From Gammaproteobacteria bacterium (GTDB lineage Bacteria; Pseudomonadota; Gammaproteobacteria; Steroidobacterales; Steroidobacteraceae), in NCBI GenBank assembly GCA_028870275.1, contig JAGWPY010000032.1, positions 1 through 54,662 of the forward strand: a stretch of 54,662 nt of DNA, in the 5' to 3' direction. This document shows, piece after piece, positions 33,710-47,524 of the stretch; position 1 is the stretch's first letter, and every line of letters begins with the position of its first letter. Position numbers and translations under genes: made by a program. Under the pieces are notes generated by a model. The model searched no databases, was not told the DNA's origin, and saw only the letters and a list, made by a program, of their open reading frames with translations.

Positions 33710-34174
33710 ATGCTCCGAATGGGCAAGCTGACCGATTACGCCACGGTGGTGCTCGCAACGCTCGCGCAGGACCCACCGCGGCAATTCGCCGCGGCCGAGC
33801 TCGCCGAACGCACGCGCCTCAGCGCGCCGACGGTGAGCAAGGTGCTGAAGGAGCTGCAACGCGCCGGGATGGTCGTCTCGGCGCGCGGCGCGCACGGCGG
33901 CTACCGTCTCGCCCGCCGCGCGGAACTGATCACCGCCGCGCAGATTCTCGACGTGTTCGAGGGTCCTATCGCGATCACCGAGTGCAGCACCGCCGCGAGC
34001 CAGTGCGGAATCGAGCGGTCCTGCCGGGTCGGCGGAGCGTGGCAGCGGATCAACGCGGCCATCCGCCGGGCTCTCGAGGACGTGACCTTGCAGCAACTGA
34101 TCGGCGCGGATTCGACGGCCTTGCGCGTCTCGACGCTCGCCGCCGAGATCCGCGTCGGCTTCGCCCAGGTCTAG
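33710..34174 (+). CDS. SUF system Fe-S assembly regulator (Rrf2 family)
   Basis: This 154-residue Rrf2/IscR-like repressor has a winged helix (LTDYATVVLATLA, then LSAPTVSKVLKELQRAGMV, and the wing GAHGGYRLAR). Three cysteines, Cys92, Cys99 and Cys105 (TECSTAASQC...RSC), are placed as in IscR for a [2Fe-2S] cluster. It resembles the TIGR02944 SUF regulators. ATG 33710 has GGGGAGG upstream. Cluster loss would relieve repression of the downstream suf genes; this is inference from IscR. Confidence 0.92.
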   Translation: MLRMGKLTDYATVVLATLAQDPPRQFAAAELAERTRLSAPTVSKVLKELQRAGMVVSARGAHGGYRLARRAELITAAQILDVFEGPIAITECSTAASQCGIERSCRVGGAWQRINAAIRRALEDVTLQQLIGADSTALRVSTLAAEIRVGFAQV

Positions 34175-34213
34175 GCTGCGGCAAGGCCCCACGAACCACA
34201 GACGGGAACACGA

Positions 34214-35658
<1,445 letters not shown>

Positions 35659-35662
<4 letters not shown>

Positions 35663-36456
35663 GCGCCGCGGCGGGAACGGACGAAGGAGGATCGGGGAAG
35701 ATCGTGCTGAAGATATCCAAGCTGACCGCCGGCATCGCCGGCAAGACCATCCTGACCGGAGTCGACCTCGAGGTGCGCGCGGGCGAGGTCCACGCGATCA
35801 TGGGTCCGAATGGATCCGGCAAGAGCACGCTCTCCAAGGTACTCGCGGGGCGCGAGGACTACGAGGTCACCGGCGGCGATGCGCAATTCGAGGGCCGCGA
35901 CCTGCTCGCGATGCCGCCGGAGGAGCGCGCGCGCGCAGGTCTGTTCCTCGGGTTCCAGTATCCGGTCGAGATCCCCGGCGTCAACAACGTCTACCTGTTG
36001 AAGGCCGCGCTCAACGCACGGCGCAAGGCCGCCGGCCTGCCCGAGGTCGATGCCTACGAGTTTCTGGCGCTGATCAAGGCGAAGATGAAGTTCATGCAGA
36101 TGGACGAGTCCTTCCTGACGCGCGGCGTCAACGAGGGGTTTTCCGGCGGCGAGAAGAAACGCAACGAAATCCTTCAGATGCTGGTGCTCGAACCGAAGCT
36201 GGCGCTCCTCGACGAGACCGACTCGGGCCTGGACATCGACGCGCTGAAGATCGTGGCCCGGGGGGTCAACAGCCTGCGCGGATCGGACCGCTCGATCGTG
36301 CTGATCACCCATTACCAGAGGTTGCTCGACTACGTCGAGCCGGACCACGTGCACGTGTTCGCCGGCGGCCGGATCCAGAAATCCGGCGACAAGTCGCTCG
36401 CGCTCGAACTCGAGAGCCGCGGTTACGACTGGGTCCGCGAGGATCGCGTGGCATGA
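35659..36456 (+). CDS. sufC: Fe-S assembly ATPase SufC
   Basis: This 265-residue ABC-type ATPase drives SufBC2D. Walker A is [10 protein letters not shown], the Q-loop [12 protein letters not shown], the signature [14 protein letters not shown], Walker [13 protein letters not shown] and the H-loop [11 protein letters not shown] 35659 has GAAGGAG 7 bases upstream and overlaps the sufB stop; GTG 35704 is an alternative that would remove a Gly-rich leader. Confidence 0.97.
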
Positions 36457-37774
36457 GCTCGGAGCCAGGCTCATCCACGGTCGCACCGACGCCGGCACTC
36501 GAATCCTTCGCCGCGCTGTTGCGGAAGCGACCGACCGACATACTCTCGCCACGGCGCGAGCAGGCGATGCGGCGCCTGCTCGGTCTCGGCCTGCCCGGTT
36601 CACGCGACGATAGCTGGCGCTATACCAGCCTGCGCGCGATCGCGGCGCGTCGCTTCGGCGAAGCGGCCGTACCGGCGGGCCACGAGACCACGGCGCCGAG
36701 ATCCTGGCTGAGGGACTGCGGCGGCGAGCCACTGGTGCTCTGCAACGGCTACCTGCGGCCGGTGACGGCCGCCGCGCGGCCCGGTCTCGAGATCCGGAGC
36801 CTGCGCGAACTCGCCGCCGCGGATCCGCAGTTCCTGGCCTCGAAACTGACGAGCGCCTCGGACGCCGAGGACGAACGCTGGTCGATGCTGAACGAGGCGC
36901 TGCTGACCGACGGACTGTATCTGCGCATTCACGCTCCCCTCGCCGAGCCGCTGCTGATCGTGCATGCGGCCGAGGGCGGGCCGACCGACGCGGCGATCCA
37001 TTCGCGCCTGATCGTCGATCTCGCCCCGGGGGCGCGCGCGACCATCCTCGAACACGACGTCGGCAGTGCCGGACCCGCGGTTCTCGCCAACCGCGCCACG
37101 CGGATCGAACTGGCGCGCGGCTCCGAGATCGAGCACTACCGGATCGTGTCGGCGGAACCGAAGGGCCTGCGTTTCGACGCGCTCGAACTGCACCAGGGCC
37201 GCGACAGTCGCAGCCGCCTGTACACGGTGGTGCTCGGTGGCGGCCTGGTGCGCGCCGACGCGCGCGTGCGTCTCGACGAACCGGGCGCCGAACACGAGGG
37301 GGCCGCCCTGCTGGTCGGACGCGACGCACGCCACGTCGACTGCGTGCACGGGGTGGTGCACGCCGCCGCGCACACGCTCAGCCGGCAGACTTTTCGGGCG
37401 ATCGGCGCAGGCACGAGCCGCGTGGTGGTCAACAGCAAGGTACTGGTCGAGAACGGCGCGGCGGGCTCCGAATCGCGGCAATCCTGCCGGGGCCTGCTGC
37501 TCTCGCCGACCGCGGAGATCGACACCCGTCCGCAACTCGAGATCAACGCCGACGAGGTCAAATGCGCGCACGGCGCCACCACGGGCCGGCTCGACCCCGA
37601 CATGTTGTTCTACCTGTTGTCGCGCGGCATCGACCGCAGCGCCGCCCAGAGCCTGCTCGTGTTCGCCTTCCTCGACGACGTGCTCACCGGCATGGGTTTG
37701 GCGAATGCGCGCCGAGCGATCGAGGATGCGCTGATCGCCGAGCTCCCCGACGCCGAACTGCTGAGGGCCTTCAG

Positions 37775-37778
<4 letters not shown>
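36453..37778 (+). CDS. sufD: Fe-S cluster assembly protein SufD
   Basis: This 441-residue beta-helix paralogue of SufB is required for iron acquisition by the scaffold. Recognisable parts are [19 protein letters not shown] near the N-terminus and the C-terminal [24 protein letters not shown] with the family's CxHGAT motif, then [10 protein letters not shown]. It overlaps sufC by 4 bases and sufS by 4 bases. Confidence 0.95.
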
Positions 37779-39031
<1,253 letters not shown>

Positions 39032-39042
39032 GCGACACGAGC

Positions 39043-39498
39043 ATGGAACTCAAAGATCTCTATCGCGACGTGATACTCGATCACAACCGCAACCCGCGCA
39101 ATTTCGGCCCTCTCGCCGACGCCTCGGCCGACGTCGAGGGGTACAACCCTCTGTGCGGCGACCGGCTGAAGCTGCATCTTCGCATGGCCGACGACCGGGT
39201 CGCGGACATCCGCTTCGAAGGCGAAGGCTGCGCGATCTCGACCGCGTCCGCGTCCCTGATGACCGAGGCCGTGAAGGGCCGCACCCGCGCCGAGGCGCTG
39301 GACCTGTTCCAGCGGATTCACGCGCTGCTCACGGACGATGCGGCGACCGACGTCGAGACTCTCGGCAAACTCGCCGCGCTGTCCGGCGTGCGGGAGTTCC
39401 CCGCGCGAGTGAAGTGCGCCAGCCTCTGCTGGCACACGCTCGCCTCGGCGCTGGAATCGACCTCGCCCGAGCCCCTGCCTGCCGTCTCGACGGAGTGA
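39043..39498 (+). CDS. sufU: SufU-type Fe-S assembly protein
   Basis: This 151-residue IscU/NifU N-domain family protein starts ELKDLYRDVILDHNRNPRNFG. It has the three cysteines expected of SufU: GYNPLCGDR (with Asp), EGCAISTASASLM and RVKCASLCWHTL. The spacing between the second and third is the longer SufU type. In Gram-positive bacteria SufU is a zinc protein that accepts persulfide from SufS. It lies 11 bases after sufS; its stop overlaps sufT. Confidence 0.94.
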   Translation: MELKDLYRDVILDHNRNPRNFGPLADASADVEGYNPLCGDRLKLHLRMADDRVADIRFEGEGCAISTASASLMTEAVKGRTRAEALDLFQRIHALLTDDAATDVETLGKLAALSGVREFPARVKCASLCWHTLASALESTSPEPLPAVSTE

Positions 39499-40058
39499 GC
39501 GAACCTGCCATGCGTTCTCACGAGAATGAACCCATCGTCGTCCAGCGCGAAATCAAGGCGATCGCGATCCCGGCCGGAGTCGAAGTGAACCTCAAGGTCG
39601 GATCGGTCGGCTACGTGACCCAGGCGCTGGGCGGCAGTTTCACGGTCTACATCGACGGGAACCTGTTTCGCATCGCCGGGGTGGATGCCGATGCGATCGG
39701 CATGACCGCGGCGAAGCCTCCGGAACTGCCGCCCGGAGCATCGGAGGAGGACATTCGCAACGTGATCTGGAATCAGCTGAAGACCTGCTACGATCCGGAG
39801 ATCCCCGTCAACATCGTCGATCTCGGCCTGATCTACGAGTGCACACTCGCATCGGACGCGGATGCGCGCCGAGTGCACGTGAAAATGACCCTGACGGCTC
39901 CGGGCTGCGGCATGGGCGAAGTGTTGGTCCAGGACGTGCGCGACAAGATCCTGATGGTGCCGACGATCGACCAGGCGGACGTCGAACTGGTCTTCGACCC
40001 GCCCTGGAACCACACGATGATGTCCGAAGCGGCCCGCCTGCAGACCGGCATGATGTGA
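39495..40058 (+). CDS. sufT: Fe-S assembly protein SufT
   Basis: This 187-residue protein has an N-terminal SufT-specific segment (AIAIPAGVEVNLKVGSVGYVTQALGGSFTVY over two strands) and a DUF59/MIP18 domain (YDPEIPVNIVDLGLIY, then LTAPGCGMGEVLVQDV with the conserved Cys). SufT helps mature Fe-S proteins under high demand in other bacteria. GTG 39495 overlaps the sufU stop as GTGA; ATG 39510 is an alternative. Confidence 0.93.
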   Translation: MSEPAMRSHENEPIVVQREIKAIAIPAGVEVNLKVGSVGYVTQALGGSFTVYIDGNLFRIAGVDADAIGMTAAKPPELPPGASEEDIRNVIWNQLKTCYDPEIPVNIVDLGLIYECTLASDADARRVHVKMTLTAPGCGMGEVLVQDVRDKILMVPTIDQADVELVFDPPWNHTMMSEAARLQTGMM

Positions 40059-40381
40059 CTACGGCCGCGATGCGCTGGATCGACGCAGGAGCCGAGCAGT
40101 CGCTTGCCGAGGGACAGGCGATCTCCGTGCCTGCCGAAGGCCTGTTCATCGCACTGGTCCGCTGCGAGGGCGAGATCCGTGCGCTCGAAGACGTCTGCAC
40201 TCACGACGGCTCGCAACTGACCGGCGGGGCGATCGAGGGCTGCGAGATCATCTGTCCTCGGCACGGCGCGCGCTTCTGCGCACGCACTGGCGCCGCGCTC
40301 ACGCCGCCCGCCTACGAGCCCGTGCGCACTTTCGAAACCCGCATCGAGAACGGCCGGATATGGATTCGCATCGACGATTGA
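40055..40381 (+). CDS. Rieske [2Fe-2S] ferredoxin-like protein
   Basis: This 108-residue Rieske protein has CTHDG and CPRHGARF, giving the Cys-X-His and Cys-X2-His cluster ligands. It is related to small Rieske ferredoxins and NirD-like proteins and lacks a signal peptide, so it is cytoplasmic. GTG 40055 overlaps the sufT stop as GTGA; ATG 40070 is possible. Its place at the end of the suf operon suggests electron supply to cluster assembly, or a client; this is inference. Confidence 0.92.
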   Translation: MTTAAMRWIDAGAEQSLAEGQAISVPAEGLFIALVRCEGEIRALEDVCTHDGSQLTGGAIEGCEIICPRHGARFCARTGAALTPPAYEPVRTFETRIENGRIWIRIDD

Positions 40382-40893
40382 CGCTGCTGCGCCATGCCGA
40401 GGCTCAAGCCCCCGACCCTCATCGGGAGGACCGCGAGCGAGCGCTCACGCGGCGAGGCATCCGCGACGCCGAAGTGATCGCGCGACGACTGCTCGCGCGC
40501 GGCTGGGTTGCCGATCTCGTGGTCACGAGCACGGCGACGCGCACCCGGCAGACCGCCGACCTCCTCGCCCGGGTGTTGGCGCTCCCCCGGGCACGTTTGG
40601 TCGCGGACGAGCGGCTCTACGAGGCCGACCCCGCGACCATCTGGCGGGTCGCCTGCGAACGGGGCGCCGAGGTCCGGCATCTGCTCATCTGCGCTCACAA
40701 CCCCGGATCGAGCGAGCTCGCCTCGCGTTTCGGACCCGTGCCGCAGCGGCGGCGTCTCGGAACGGCCGCGTTCGCCAGCGCCCTGTTCGAGGCGCCGGAC
40801 TGGGCCTCGGTCGCGCCCGAAGAGGCGATCGCCTGCGTCTGCGACGACCCGGCGGCCGAGTCGCCGGCGGATCGCCGCTCCGCTCAGCTCTGA
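40360..40893 (+). CDS. SixA-like histidine phosphatase
   Basis: This protein of up to 177 residues belongs to the histidine phosphatase (phosphoglycerate mutase-like) superfamily: [10 protein letters not shown] holds the nucleophile His, [14 protein letters not shown] the basic motif, and [15 protein letters not shown] the second His. It resembles SixA, which dephosphorylates HPt domains and PtsN-system proteins in E. coli. ATG 40360 overlaps the Rieske gene by 22 bases; an in-frame TTG at 40378, overlapping its stop as TTGA, is an equally likely start and fits SixA N-termini better. It converges with hslR, overlapping by 10 bases. Confidence 0.85.
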   Translation: MDSHRRLTLLRHAEAQAPDPHREDRERALTRRGIRDAEVIARRLLARGWVADLVVTSTATRTRQTADLLARVLALPRARLVADERLYEADPATIWRVACERGAEVRHLLICAHNPGSSELASRFGPVPQRRRLGTAAFASALFEAPDWASVAPEEAIACVCDDPAAESPADRRSAQL

Positions 40894-41282
40894 TCGCGCG
40901 ACAGGCGCAGCAACAGCCGCCGGTCGCGCTTGTCCGGCCGAGCCGGCGGCCGGGGTCGGGAAAGATCGGCAAGCCGCCTCTGTTCGGCCAGGTGCGCTCG
41001 ACGAGCGGCGCTCTGCGCGGTCTCCCGATAGGCGCTGCGCGCCTCGGTGGCCGGGCCGCGGCGCAGCGGCAGGGAGAGCACTTCGAACTCGGCGACCATT
41101 CCGTCGAGCGAGATCCCGACGAGTTCGCCCTCGGCCAGGCGCCTCGAGGGCTTGGCGCGCTCGCCGCCGACGTGAACCTTGCCGCCGGTGACCGCGGCCG
41201 CGGCGAGCGAGCGGGTCTTGTAGAAGCGGGCGTGCCAGAGCCATTTGTCGAGACGGCGATGGCCTGCGGAATCCTCGGACAT
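40884..41282 (-). CDS. hslR: Heat shock protein 15 homologue HslR (S4 domain)
   Basis: This 132-residue RNA-binding protein starts with the S4 domain [28 protein letters not shown] (in two helices and a turn). It has a basic C-terminal extension rich in Arg. In E. coli, Hsp15 binds 50S subunits carrying stranded nascent chains and recycles them. ATG 41282 has GGGGAGAG upstream. It is divergent from kbl. Confidence 0.92.
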   Translation of the reverse strand: MSEDSAGHRRLDKWLWHARFYKTRSLAAAAVTGGKVHVGGERAKPSRRLAEGELVGISLDGMVAEFEVLSLPLRRGPATEARSAYRETAQSAARRAHLAEQRRLADLSRPRPPARPDKRDRRLLLRLSRDQS

Positions 41283-41335
41283 GCTCTCCCCTGCGAAGGC
41301 CGCCGTCGCCTCGGACGCGTGCGGCACGGCCCGTC

Positions 41336-41341
41336 TATAAT
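41336..41341 (+). promoter_or_regulatory. -10 box of the kbl-tdh operon
   Basis: A consensus TATAAT lies 40 bases before the kbl ATG in the hslR/kbl divergent region. The -35 is weak (TCGGAC at 41311-41316, 19-base spacer). Confidence 0.5.
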
Positions 41342-41381
41342 ATGGCCGCTACGGACCCGTCGACAATCGGCCCACCCGAGG

Positions 41382-42578
41382 ATGAACGTGCGCCAGGAAT
41401 ATCTGCGGCATTTGCGAAGCGAAACCGAGGCCCTGGAAGCGGCCGGACTGCTCAAACGGGAACGGGTGATCGGCTCGAGCCAGGGCCCGGTGGTGCGGCT
41501 CACGGACGGCCGCGAACTCGTCAACCTCTGCGCCAACAACTACCTAGGTCTCGCCTCCCACCCCGACCTGATCGAGGCGGCCCACCGCACGCTCGACCGC
41601 TACGGCTACGGAGTGGCCTCGGTGCGCTTCATCTGCGGAACCCAGCAGGTGCACCGCGAACTCGAGACGAGACTCGCCGCGTTCCTGGGGATGGACGAGG
41701 CGATCCTCTACTCCTCGTGCTTCGACGCAAACGGCGGTCTGTTCGAGACTCTGCTCGACGAACGCGACGCGGTGATCAGCGATGCGCTCAACCACGCGAG
41801 CATCATCGACGGCATCCGCCTGTGCAAGGCTCGGCGGCTGCGCTACTCCAACAACGACATGGGCGAGCTCGAGAACCGCTTGCAGGAGGCGCGCGACGCG
41901 CGCGTGCGCATGATCGCCACCGACGGCGTGTTCTCGATGGACGGGTCGATCGCGCGGCTACGGGAGATCTGCGACCTGGCCGACCGGTACGACGCTCTGG
42001 TCATGGTCGACGACTCGCACGCCACCGGCTTCGTCGGCGAACGCGGCCGCGGGACGCCGGAACTGTGCGGCGTCTCTGGACGGATCGACGTCCTCACCGG
42101 CACGCTCGGCAAAGCGCTCGGCGGCGCGAGCGGCGGCTACGTGGCGGCGCGCCGCGAAATCGTCGGCTGGCTGCGTCAGCGCTCCCGGCCCTATCTGTTC
42201 TCCAACAGCATTCCGCCCGTGGTCGCCGGCACCACGCTGCGGGTGCTGGACCTGCTCGAACGTTCCGCGGACCTGCGCGAGCACCTCGGCGAGAACGCCC
42301 GGCGTTTCCGCGCGGGCATGACCAAGCTCGGATATACGCTGCTCCCGGGTGAGCATCCGATCATTCCGATCATGCTCGGCGATGCGCCCCTCGCGGTGCG
42401 GCTCGCCGAGCGCCTGCTCGCCGAGGGCGTCTACGTCGTCGCGTTCGCGTATCCGGTGGTGCCACAGGGCAAGGCGCGCATCCGCACGCAGATGAACGCG
42501 GCCCACACGGCGCAGCAACTTGACCTCGTGCTCGAGGCGTTCGCCCGGGCCGGTCGCGAACTCGGCATCATTCGATAG
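41382..42578 (+). CDS. kbl: Glycine C-acetyltransferase (2-amino-3-ketobutyrate CoA ligase)
   Basis: This 398-residue PLP enzyme of the alpha-oxoamine synthase family cleaves 2-amino-3-ketobutyrate with CoA to glycine and acetyl-CoA, completing threonine breakdown started by Tdh. [34 protein letters not shown] and Lys244 in GTLGKALGG (same number as E. coli Kbl) are visible. ATG 41382 has GAGG upstream. tdh follows 9 bases later. Confidence 0.97.
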   Translation: MNVRQEYLRHLRSETEALEAAGLLKRERVIGSSQGPVVRLTDGRELVNLCANNYLGLASHPDLIEAAHRTLDRYGYGVASVRFICGTQQVHRELETRLAAFLGMDEAILYSSCFDANGGLFETLLDERDAVISDALNHASIIDGIRLCKARRLRYSNNDMGELENRLQEARDARVRMIATDGVFSMDGSIARLREICDLADRYDALVMVDDSHATGFVGERGRGTPELCGVSGRIDVLTGTLGKALGGASGGYVAARREIVGWLRQRSRPYLFSNSIPPVVAGTTLRVLDLLERSADLREHLGENARRFRAGMTKLGYTLLPGEHPIIPIMLGDAPLAVRLAERLLAEGVYVVAFAYPVVPQGKARIRTQMNAAHTAQQLDLVLEAFARAGRELGIIR

Positions 42579-42587
42579 GGGGCGATC

Positions 42588-43619
42588 ATGAAGGCATTGG
42601 TCAAGGCTCGCGCCGAACCCGGCATCTGGCTCGAGGACGTGCCGGAGCCGCAGGTCGGCCACAACGACGTGCTGATCAAGGTGCGCCGCTCGGCGATCTG
42701 CGGGACGGACATGCACATCTACAACTGGGACGACTGGGCGCGGCGGACCATCCCGGTGCCGATGGCGGTCGGCCACGAGTATGCCGGCGAGGTCGTCGAG
42801 ATCGGCAGCGAAGTGCGTGGCGTCGCTCCGGGAGACCGCGTCTCCGGCGAAGGACACATCACCTGCGGTCATTGCCGCAACTGCCGCGCCGGACGCCGCC
42901 ACCTCTGCCGCAATACCCAGGGCGTCGGCGTGAACCGCCCGGGGGCGTTCGCCGAATACCTGTCGATCCCGGCGGCCAACGTCTTCAAGCTTCCGGCCGC
43001 GATCGACGACGAGGTGGCATCGATCCTCGATCCGTTCGGCAATGCGACCCACACCGCCCTCGCCTTCAACGTGGTCGGCGAGGACGTGCTGATCACCGGA
43101 GCGGGGCCGATCGGCATCATGGCCGTGGCGATCGCCCGGCATTGCGGGGCGCGTCACGTGGTGATCACGGACGTGAACGACTACCGCCTCGAGCTCGCCC
43201 GGCGCATGGGAGCGACGCGCGCGCTGAACGTCTCGCGCGAATCGCTGGACGGAGCGATGCGCGATCTCGGCATGGAGGAGGGATTCGACGTCGGCTTCGA
43301 GATGTCGGGGAACCCGGCGGCGCTGCGCGAGATGCTGCGCACCATGAACCATGGCGGCAGCATCTCGATGCTGGGCATTCCGCCGGGTGAAACCGCGATC
43401 GACTGGAATCAGGTGATCTTCAAGGGTCTGGTGATCAAGGGAATCTACGGACGCGAGATGTTCGAGACCTGGTACAAGATGTCGAGCATGCTGCAGAGCG
43501 GACTGGACGTCCGTCCGGTGATCACCCATCGGCTCGGCATCCGCGACTATCGAGAAGGGTTCGAGATCATGAACTCGGGCCGGTCGGGCAAGGTGATCCT
43601 CGACTGGGCGGCCGTCTAG
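42588..43619 (+). CDS. tdh: L-threonine 3-dehydrogenase
   Basis: This 343-residue zinc medium-chain dehydrogenase oxidises threonine to 2-amino-3-ketobutyrate with NAD. Catalytic zinc residues Cys38, His63 and Glu64 and the structural zinc cysteines 93, 96, 99 and 107 are all present. The Rossmann motif is [13 protein letters not shown]. It forms a two-gene operon with kbl and converges on sppA with a 4-base overlap. Confidence 0.97.
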   Translation: MKALVKARAEPGIWLEDVPEPQVGHNDVLIKVRRSAICGTDMHIYNWDDWARRTIPVPMAVGHEYAGEVVEIGSEVRGVAPGDRVSGEGHITCGHCRNCRAGRRHLCRNTQGVGVNRPGAFAEYLSIPAANVFKLPAAIDDEVASILDPFGNATHTALAFNVVGEDVLITGAGPIGIMAVAIARHCGARHVVITDVNDYRLELARRMGATRALNVSRESLDGAMRDLGMEEGFDVGFEMSGNPAALREMLRTMNHGGSISMLGIPPGETAIDWNQVIFKGLVIKGIYGREMFETWYKMSSMLQSGLDVRPVITHRLGIRDYREGFEIMNSGRSGKVILDWAAV

Positions 43620-45469
43620 CCGCCCGGCATCTCGCACCAGCAATAGGCATATACGGCCCGCGGATCGTCGAAACGCGCCAGCGAGCGAGCCTGTTCCAGC
43701 AAGGGACCGAAGCGGTGCTCGAGCGCCGCCGGGGTTGCGACGAGGCCAGCCGCACCGGCGAGGCGCAGCGCATTCGAGCGCAGCTGCATCATCAGCTCGT
43801 CGCGTAAGCCGAGCTGCGGTTCCAGGTAATCGACGCCGTAGGAGCGGCCCATGTCGGCCAGACGGGCGGCGGCGGCGATGGCGTCGCGTATTCCACCCAG
43901 ATGGTCGACCAGACCGAGACGTTGCGCATCGACCCCGGCCCAGACCCGTCCCTCGGCGATCTTCTCGACGTCGGCGACACTCTTCTTGCGGCCTTCCGCG
44001 ACCCGCTGGAGAAAAGTCGAATAGGCGTGTTCGACCGAACTCTGCATCAGCGCCTTCTCGGGATCCGTGAGCGCACGATCAAAACGTCCCATGCCGGCGA
44101 GCGGTGTCGTGCCGAGCCCATCGACCGCGACGCCGAGCTTGGCGAGCGTGGCCTGGAAGGTCGGCACCACCGCGAACACACCGATCGAGCCCGTGAGGGT
44201 CGTCGGGCTCGCGAAGATCTGGTTCGCCCCCGAGGCGATGTAATAGCCTCCAGAAGCCGCGTAGGAACTCATCGAGGCCACGACCGGTTTGCCCGCGCCG
44301 CGCAGACGTCGCACCGCGCGAAGGATCTGCTCGGACGCGAACATACTGCCGCCGGGGCTGTCGATGCGCAGCACCACCGCCTTGACGGTGGGGTCGAATT
44401 GCGCCTGACGCAGCAGCGCCGAGGTGCTGTCACCGCCGATGGTTCCGGGCGGCTGGCGCCCATCGAGAATCTCGCCGGAGGCGACCACGACCGCGATCCG
44501 ACGATCCGGCTTCGACTGGAACAGGTGCTTGGCCCGGACCGCGGCCAGATACTCGTCCATCGAGATCGCATGGTAGGAATGGGTGTCGCGATCCTCGCCG
44601 ACCAGCGCGGCGATTTCATCGTCGATCTGGCGGCGGGTCTTCAGTCCCGTGACGAGCCGTTGCTGCAGGGCGAGCTTGGCGAGGTCACCGTCGAGGGCCT
44701 GGAGCTGGGCAGGCTCCTCGGCGACGAAGTCGGCGATCGCGCCCGGCGGCAGGGACCTCGCGAGCGTCACGTCGCGCTGATAGGCGCCCCACAGGGCCGC
44801 CAGCCAGGCCGAGGACTCCTGCCGCTCGCTGGCGGACATGTCCTTGCGCGAGTATTCGTCGGTATAGCTCTTGAACGTACCGGCCCGGAACACGTTCACG
44901 TCGACGCCGAGCTTGTCGATCGCGTCCTTGAGGTACATCCGATAGTACGCGAAACCCTCGATCGAGACCGAGCCGAGCGGATCGAGGTAGACCTCGCCGG
45001 CCTGGGCCGCAAGGTAGTACTGCGTCTGATCCATCGAGTTCGCGGTGGCGATCACCCGCTTGCCCGAGGCCTTGAAGTCACGGATCGCCGCGGCGACGTC
45101 TTCGAGCTTGGACAAACCGGACGGAGCGAGATCGTCGGGTTCGATCACCAGGAGGCGAATGCGCGGATCGCTCTTCGCCGCTTCGATGGCATCGACGACG
45201 TCGCGCAGCAGCGTCTGGTGAGCGCTGCCGCCGGAGACCTCGCCGAAAGCCCGGCCCAGCGGGTCGACCGAGACCTGCTCGACCAGCGCTCCCTTCGGGT
45301 CGATCACGAGTGCCGCCTTGGCCGGCACGATCGGGATCGACGTGTGCAGGGCGGCGAGCAGGAAACCGAAGATCACCAGCAGCAGCAGCAGGTGCAAGGT
45401 GCGACGGATCCCATCGAGGATCCGCCAGACCAGGGAGAACATCCCGGTGACCGTCGATCCGAGTCCCAC
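43616..45469 (-). CDS. sppA: Signal peptide peptidase SppA (67K type)
   Basis: This 617-residue inner membrane serine protease degrades cleaved signal peptides. It has an N-terminal membrane helix ([17 protein letters not shown]) and tandem S49 domains. The catalytic Lys200 ([18 protein letters not shown]) is in the N-half, and Ser406 ([13 protein letters not shown]) in the C-half, as in E. coli (Lys209, Ser409). RIDSPGGS and TLTGSIGVF are typical. It lies 47 bases downstream of rplS. Confidence 0.95.
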   Translation of the reverse strand: MGLGSTVTGMFSLVWRILDGIRRTLHLLLLLVIFGFLLAALHTSIPIVPAKAALVIDPKGALVEQVSVDPLGRAFGEVSGGSAHQTLLRDVVDAIEAAKSDPRIRLLVIEPDDLAPSGLSKLEDVAAAIRDFKASGKRVIATANSMDQTQYYLAAQAGEVYLDPLGSVSIEGFAYYRMYLKDAIDKLGVDVNVFRAGTFKSYTDEYSRKDMSASERQESSAWLAALWGAYQRDVTLARSLPPGAIADFVAEEPAQLQALDGDLAKLALQQRLVTGLKTRRQIDDEIAALVGEDRDTHSYHAISMDEYLAAVRAKHLFQSKPDRRIAVVVASGEILDGRQPPGTIGGDSTSALLRQAQFDPTVKAVVLRIDSPGGSMFASEQILRAVRRLRGAGKPVVASMSSYAASGGYYIASGANQIFASPTTLTGSIGVFAVVPTFQATLAKLGVAVDGLGTTPLAGMGRFDRALTDPEKALMQSSVEHAYSTFLQRVAEGRKKSVADVEKIAEGRVWAGVDAQRLGLVDHLGGIRDAIAAAARLADMGRSYGVDYLEPQLGLRDELMMQLRSNALRLAGAAGLVATPAALEHRFGPLLEQARSLARFDDPRAVYAYCWCEMPGG

Positions 45470-45516
45470 CTTCCGTCTCCAGCTGCCGCCGCGGGCGAGC
45501 GAGGCGTTTTGGCGCC

Positions 45517-45861
45517 TCAGATCTTCTCTTCGATCCGCGCCGCCTTGCCGGACAGTTCACGGAGATAGTAGAGCTTCGCCCGGCGCACCGCACCGCGACG
45601 CTTCACGCTCACTTCGCTGATCCACGGACTGTGCGTCTGGAAGACGCGCTCGACGCCCTCGCCGTGCGAGATCTTGCGCACCGTGAACGAGGAGTGGAGG
45701 CCGCGGTTCTTCTTCGCGATCACGACGCCCTCATAGGCCTGCACGCGCTCGCGATCGCCTTCGACGACCTTGACCTGCACGACCACGGTGTCGCCGGGAT
45801 TGAACTCCGGGAAGTTGGCCTTCGCACGCTCGGCGTTCAGCTGCTGGATGATGCTGTTCAT
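45517..45861 (-). CDS. rplS: 50S ribosomal protein L19
   Basis: This 114-residue L19 has [50 protein letters not shown] and [18 protein letters not shown]. It is last in the classic rpsP-rimM-trmD-rplS operon, starting as ATGA over the trmD stop. Confidence 0.98.
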   Translation of the reverse strand: MNSIIQQLNAERAKANFPEFNPGDTVVVQVKVVEGDRERVQAYEGVVIAKKNRGLHSSFTVRKISHGEGVERVFQTHSPWISEVSVKRRGAVRRAKLYYLRELSGKAARIEEKI

Positions 45862-46643
45862 TTTTGCGACCTCGTCATTGAATCAAATCCGTTGCGGCCG
45901 TCGCGCCCGGCGCGTTCGGCCAAGTATTCCTCGAGCAGTACCCGTTCCTCGGCGCTCATGCCGCGCCGCTCGATCAGGTCCGGCCGGCAGAGCCAGGTGC
46001 GTCCGAGCGCCTCACGCAGCCGCCAGCGGCGTATCGCCGCGTGATCGCCCGACAGCAGCACCTCGGGCACCCGCCGTCCGTCGAACTCCGGTGGCCGCGT
46101 ATAATGCGGCCAATCCAGCAGTCCGTCACTAAAAGACTCCTGTTCCACCGACTGAGCGCTGCCCAGCGTGCCAGGGATCAGCCGGGCGATCGCATCGATC
46201 ACGACCAGCGCCGCAAGTTCGCCGCCGGAGAGCACGTAGTCACCGATGGACCAGCGCTCGTCGATCCGGGTCTCCAGCAATCTCTCGTCCACGCCCTCGT
46301 AGCGGCCCGCCAGCAGAATCAGTCCTCCCGCCGCCGCCGCCTCGCGCGCCAGGCCCTGGTCGAACCGGCGACCGTCCGCGCCCAGATAGACGCGCTTTGC
46401 CCCGGCCTCGAACCTCGCCGCCGCCTCGCCAAGAGCCGCAGCCAGCGGCTCCGCCTTCAAAACCATGCCCGGTCCGCCGCCATAGGGCCGGTCGTCCACG
46501 GTCCGGTGCACGTCGTGCACCTGATCGCGCGGATCGATGCAGTCGACCAACAGGCCGCCTCGCTCCACGGCCCGCCCGACCACGCCGTAGGCGAGAGCCT
46601 CGCGGATCATCTGCGGGAAGACCGTCACGACCGCGATCCGCAC
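45858..46643 (-). CDS. trmD: tRNA (guanine-N1)-methyltransferase TrmD
   Basis: This 261-residue SPOUT methyltransferase makes m1G37 and prevents +1 frameshifts. Motifs visible are [41 protein letters not shown] and the knot segment [14 protein letters not shown], with [19 protein letters not shown] towards the C-terminal domain. GTG 46643 lies 4 bases after the rimM stop. Confidence 0.97.
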   Translation of the reverse strand: MRIAVVTVFPQMIREALAYGVVGRAVERGGLLVDCIDPRDQVHDVHRTVDDRPYGGGPGMVLKAEPLAAALGEAAARFEAGAKRVYLGADGRRFDQGLAREAAAAGGLILLAGRYEGVDERLLETRIDERWSIGDYVLSGGELAALVVIDAIARLIPGTLGSAQSVEQESFSDGLLDWPHYTRPPEFDGRRVPEVLLSGDHAAIRRWRLREALGRTWLCRPDLIERRGMSAEERVLLEEYLAERAGRDGRNGFDSMTRSQK

Positions 46644-46647
46644 GTCC

Positions 46648-47157
46648 CTACTCCGCGTCCGTCCAATCGACCAGGACACGCCGCTGCGTCAGATCGACCT
46701 GCCGCAGGTGCCGCGGCACCGCGGGAATCCACAGTTCAGTCGCCCCGCGCACCACCATCAGGGGATGGGCCGGCGACTCGACGAAATGATCGAGAACGCC
46801 GAGGTCCCGACCTGCGAGGTCGACCACGCGGCAGCCGATCAGGTCCGTCCGGTAGTACTCGCCCGGCCCTTCCGGCGGCAGTGCAGCACGTGGCACGCAG
46901 AGTTCGGACCCGGCCAGTCCGGCCGCCGCATCCCGGTCGTCAATCCCGGCGAACTTGGCGGTCAGCTGACCGCCGCTGCGCCCCGTGGACTCGATCCGCA
47001 GGGATCGGCACATGCCCCGCCGGCGAAGACACAGGGAGTCGTACGCGAACAGCCGCTCGTCCGGGTCGGTGTCCGAGCGGACCTTGACCCACCCTTTCAC
47101 CCCGAACGGCGCGGTCACCAGGCCCAGCGCGACGAGCGGAGCATCCGCCTCGCTCAT
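46648..47157 (-). CDS. rimM: Ribosome maturation factor RimM
   Basis: This 169-residue 30S maturation factor has an N-terminal barrel (VALGLVTAPFGVKGWVKV) and a C-terminal PRC barrel (EYYRTDLIGCRVVDLAG, HPLMVVRGATELWIPAVP). It lies between rpsP and trmD in the usual order. The spacing from rpsP is 16 bases. Confidence 0.96.
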   Translation of the reverse strand: MSEADAPLVALGLVTAPFGVKGWVKVRSDTDPDERLFAYDSLCLRRRGMCRSLRIESTGRSGGQLTAKFAGIDDRDAAAGLAGSELCVPRAALPPEGPGEYYRTDLIGCRVVDLAGRDLGVLDHFVESPAHPLMVVRGATELWIPAVPRHLRQVDLTQRRVLVDWTDAE

Positions 47158-47173
47158 CGCAGTCGACTCTCGG

Positions 47174-47425
47174 TCAGGCCGCCTGCTTACGGAAGGTCGT
47201 CAGCAGCTGCTGGACGCGATCCGACATCCGGGCACCCTGTGCGACCCAGTGCTCGATGCGCGCCACGTCCAGCCGCAGCTTGACCTCGGCGCCGCGTGCG
47301 ACCGGGTTGAACAGCCCGACGTTCTCCAGGCTCGTGCCGCCTTGACGCTTGCGGCTGTCGGTCACGACGACGTGGTAGAAGGGCGTCTTCTTGCCGCCGC
47401 GTCGGGTCAAACGGATCGTCACCAT
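47174..47425 (-). CDS. rpsP: 30S ribosomal protein S16
   Basis: This 83-residue S16 starts [20 protein letters not shown], then [16 protein letters not shown] and [17 protein letters not shown]. It is first gene of the rpsP-rimM-trmD-rplS operon, with a recognisable promoter upstream. Confidence 0.98.
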   Translation of the reverse strand: MVTIRLTRRGGKKTPFYHVVVTDSRKRQGGTSLENVGLFNPVARGAEVKLRLDVARIEHWVAQGARMSDRVQQLLTTFRKQAA

Positions 47426-47458
47426 CGTTTTGATGCACCTTGGGTAAACTAGCCGCTT

Positions 47459-47488
47459 ATTTTAGCGCCTGAGCACTTGACTCGGCAA
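47459..47488 (-). promoter_or_regulatory. Promoter of the rpsP operon
   Basis: On the minus strand TTGCCG (47488-47483) and TAAAAT (47464-47459) are 18 bases apart, about 33 bases before the rpsP ATG. The leader contains a purine-rich AAGG segment near 47437. Confidence 0.6.
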
Positions 47489-47524
47489 GACCGCGCGAAC
47501 GGCCGCACGCACCATGCCCCGGTG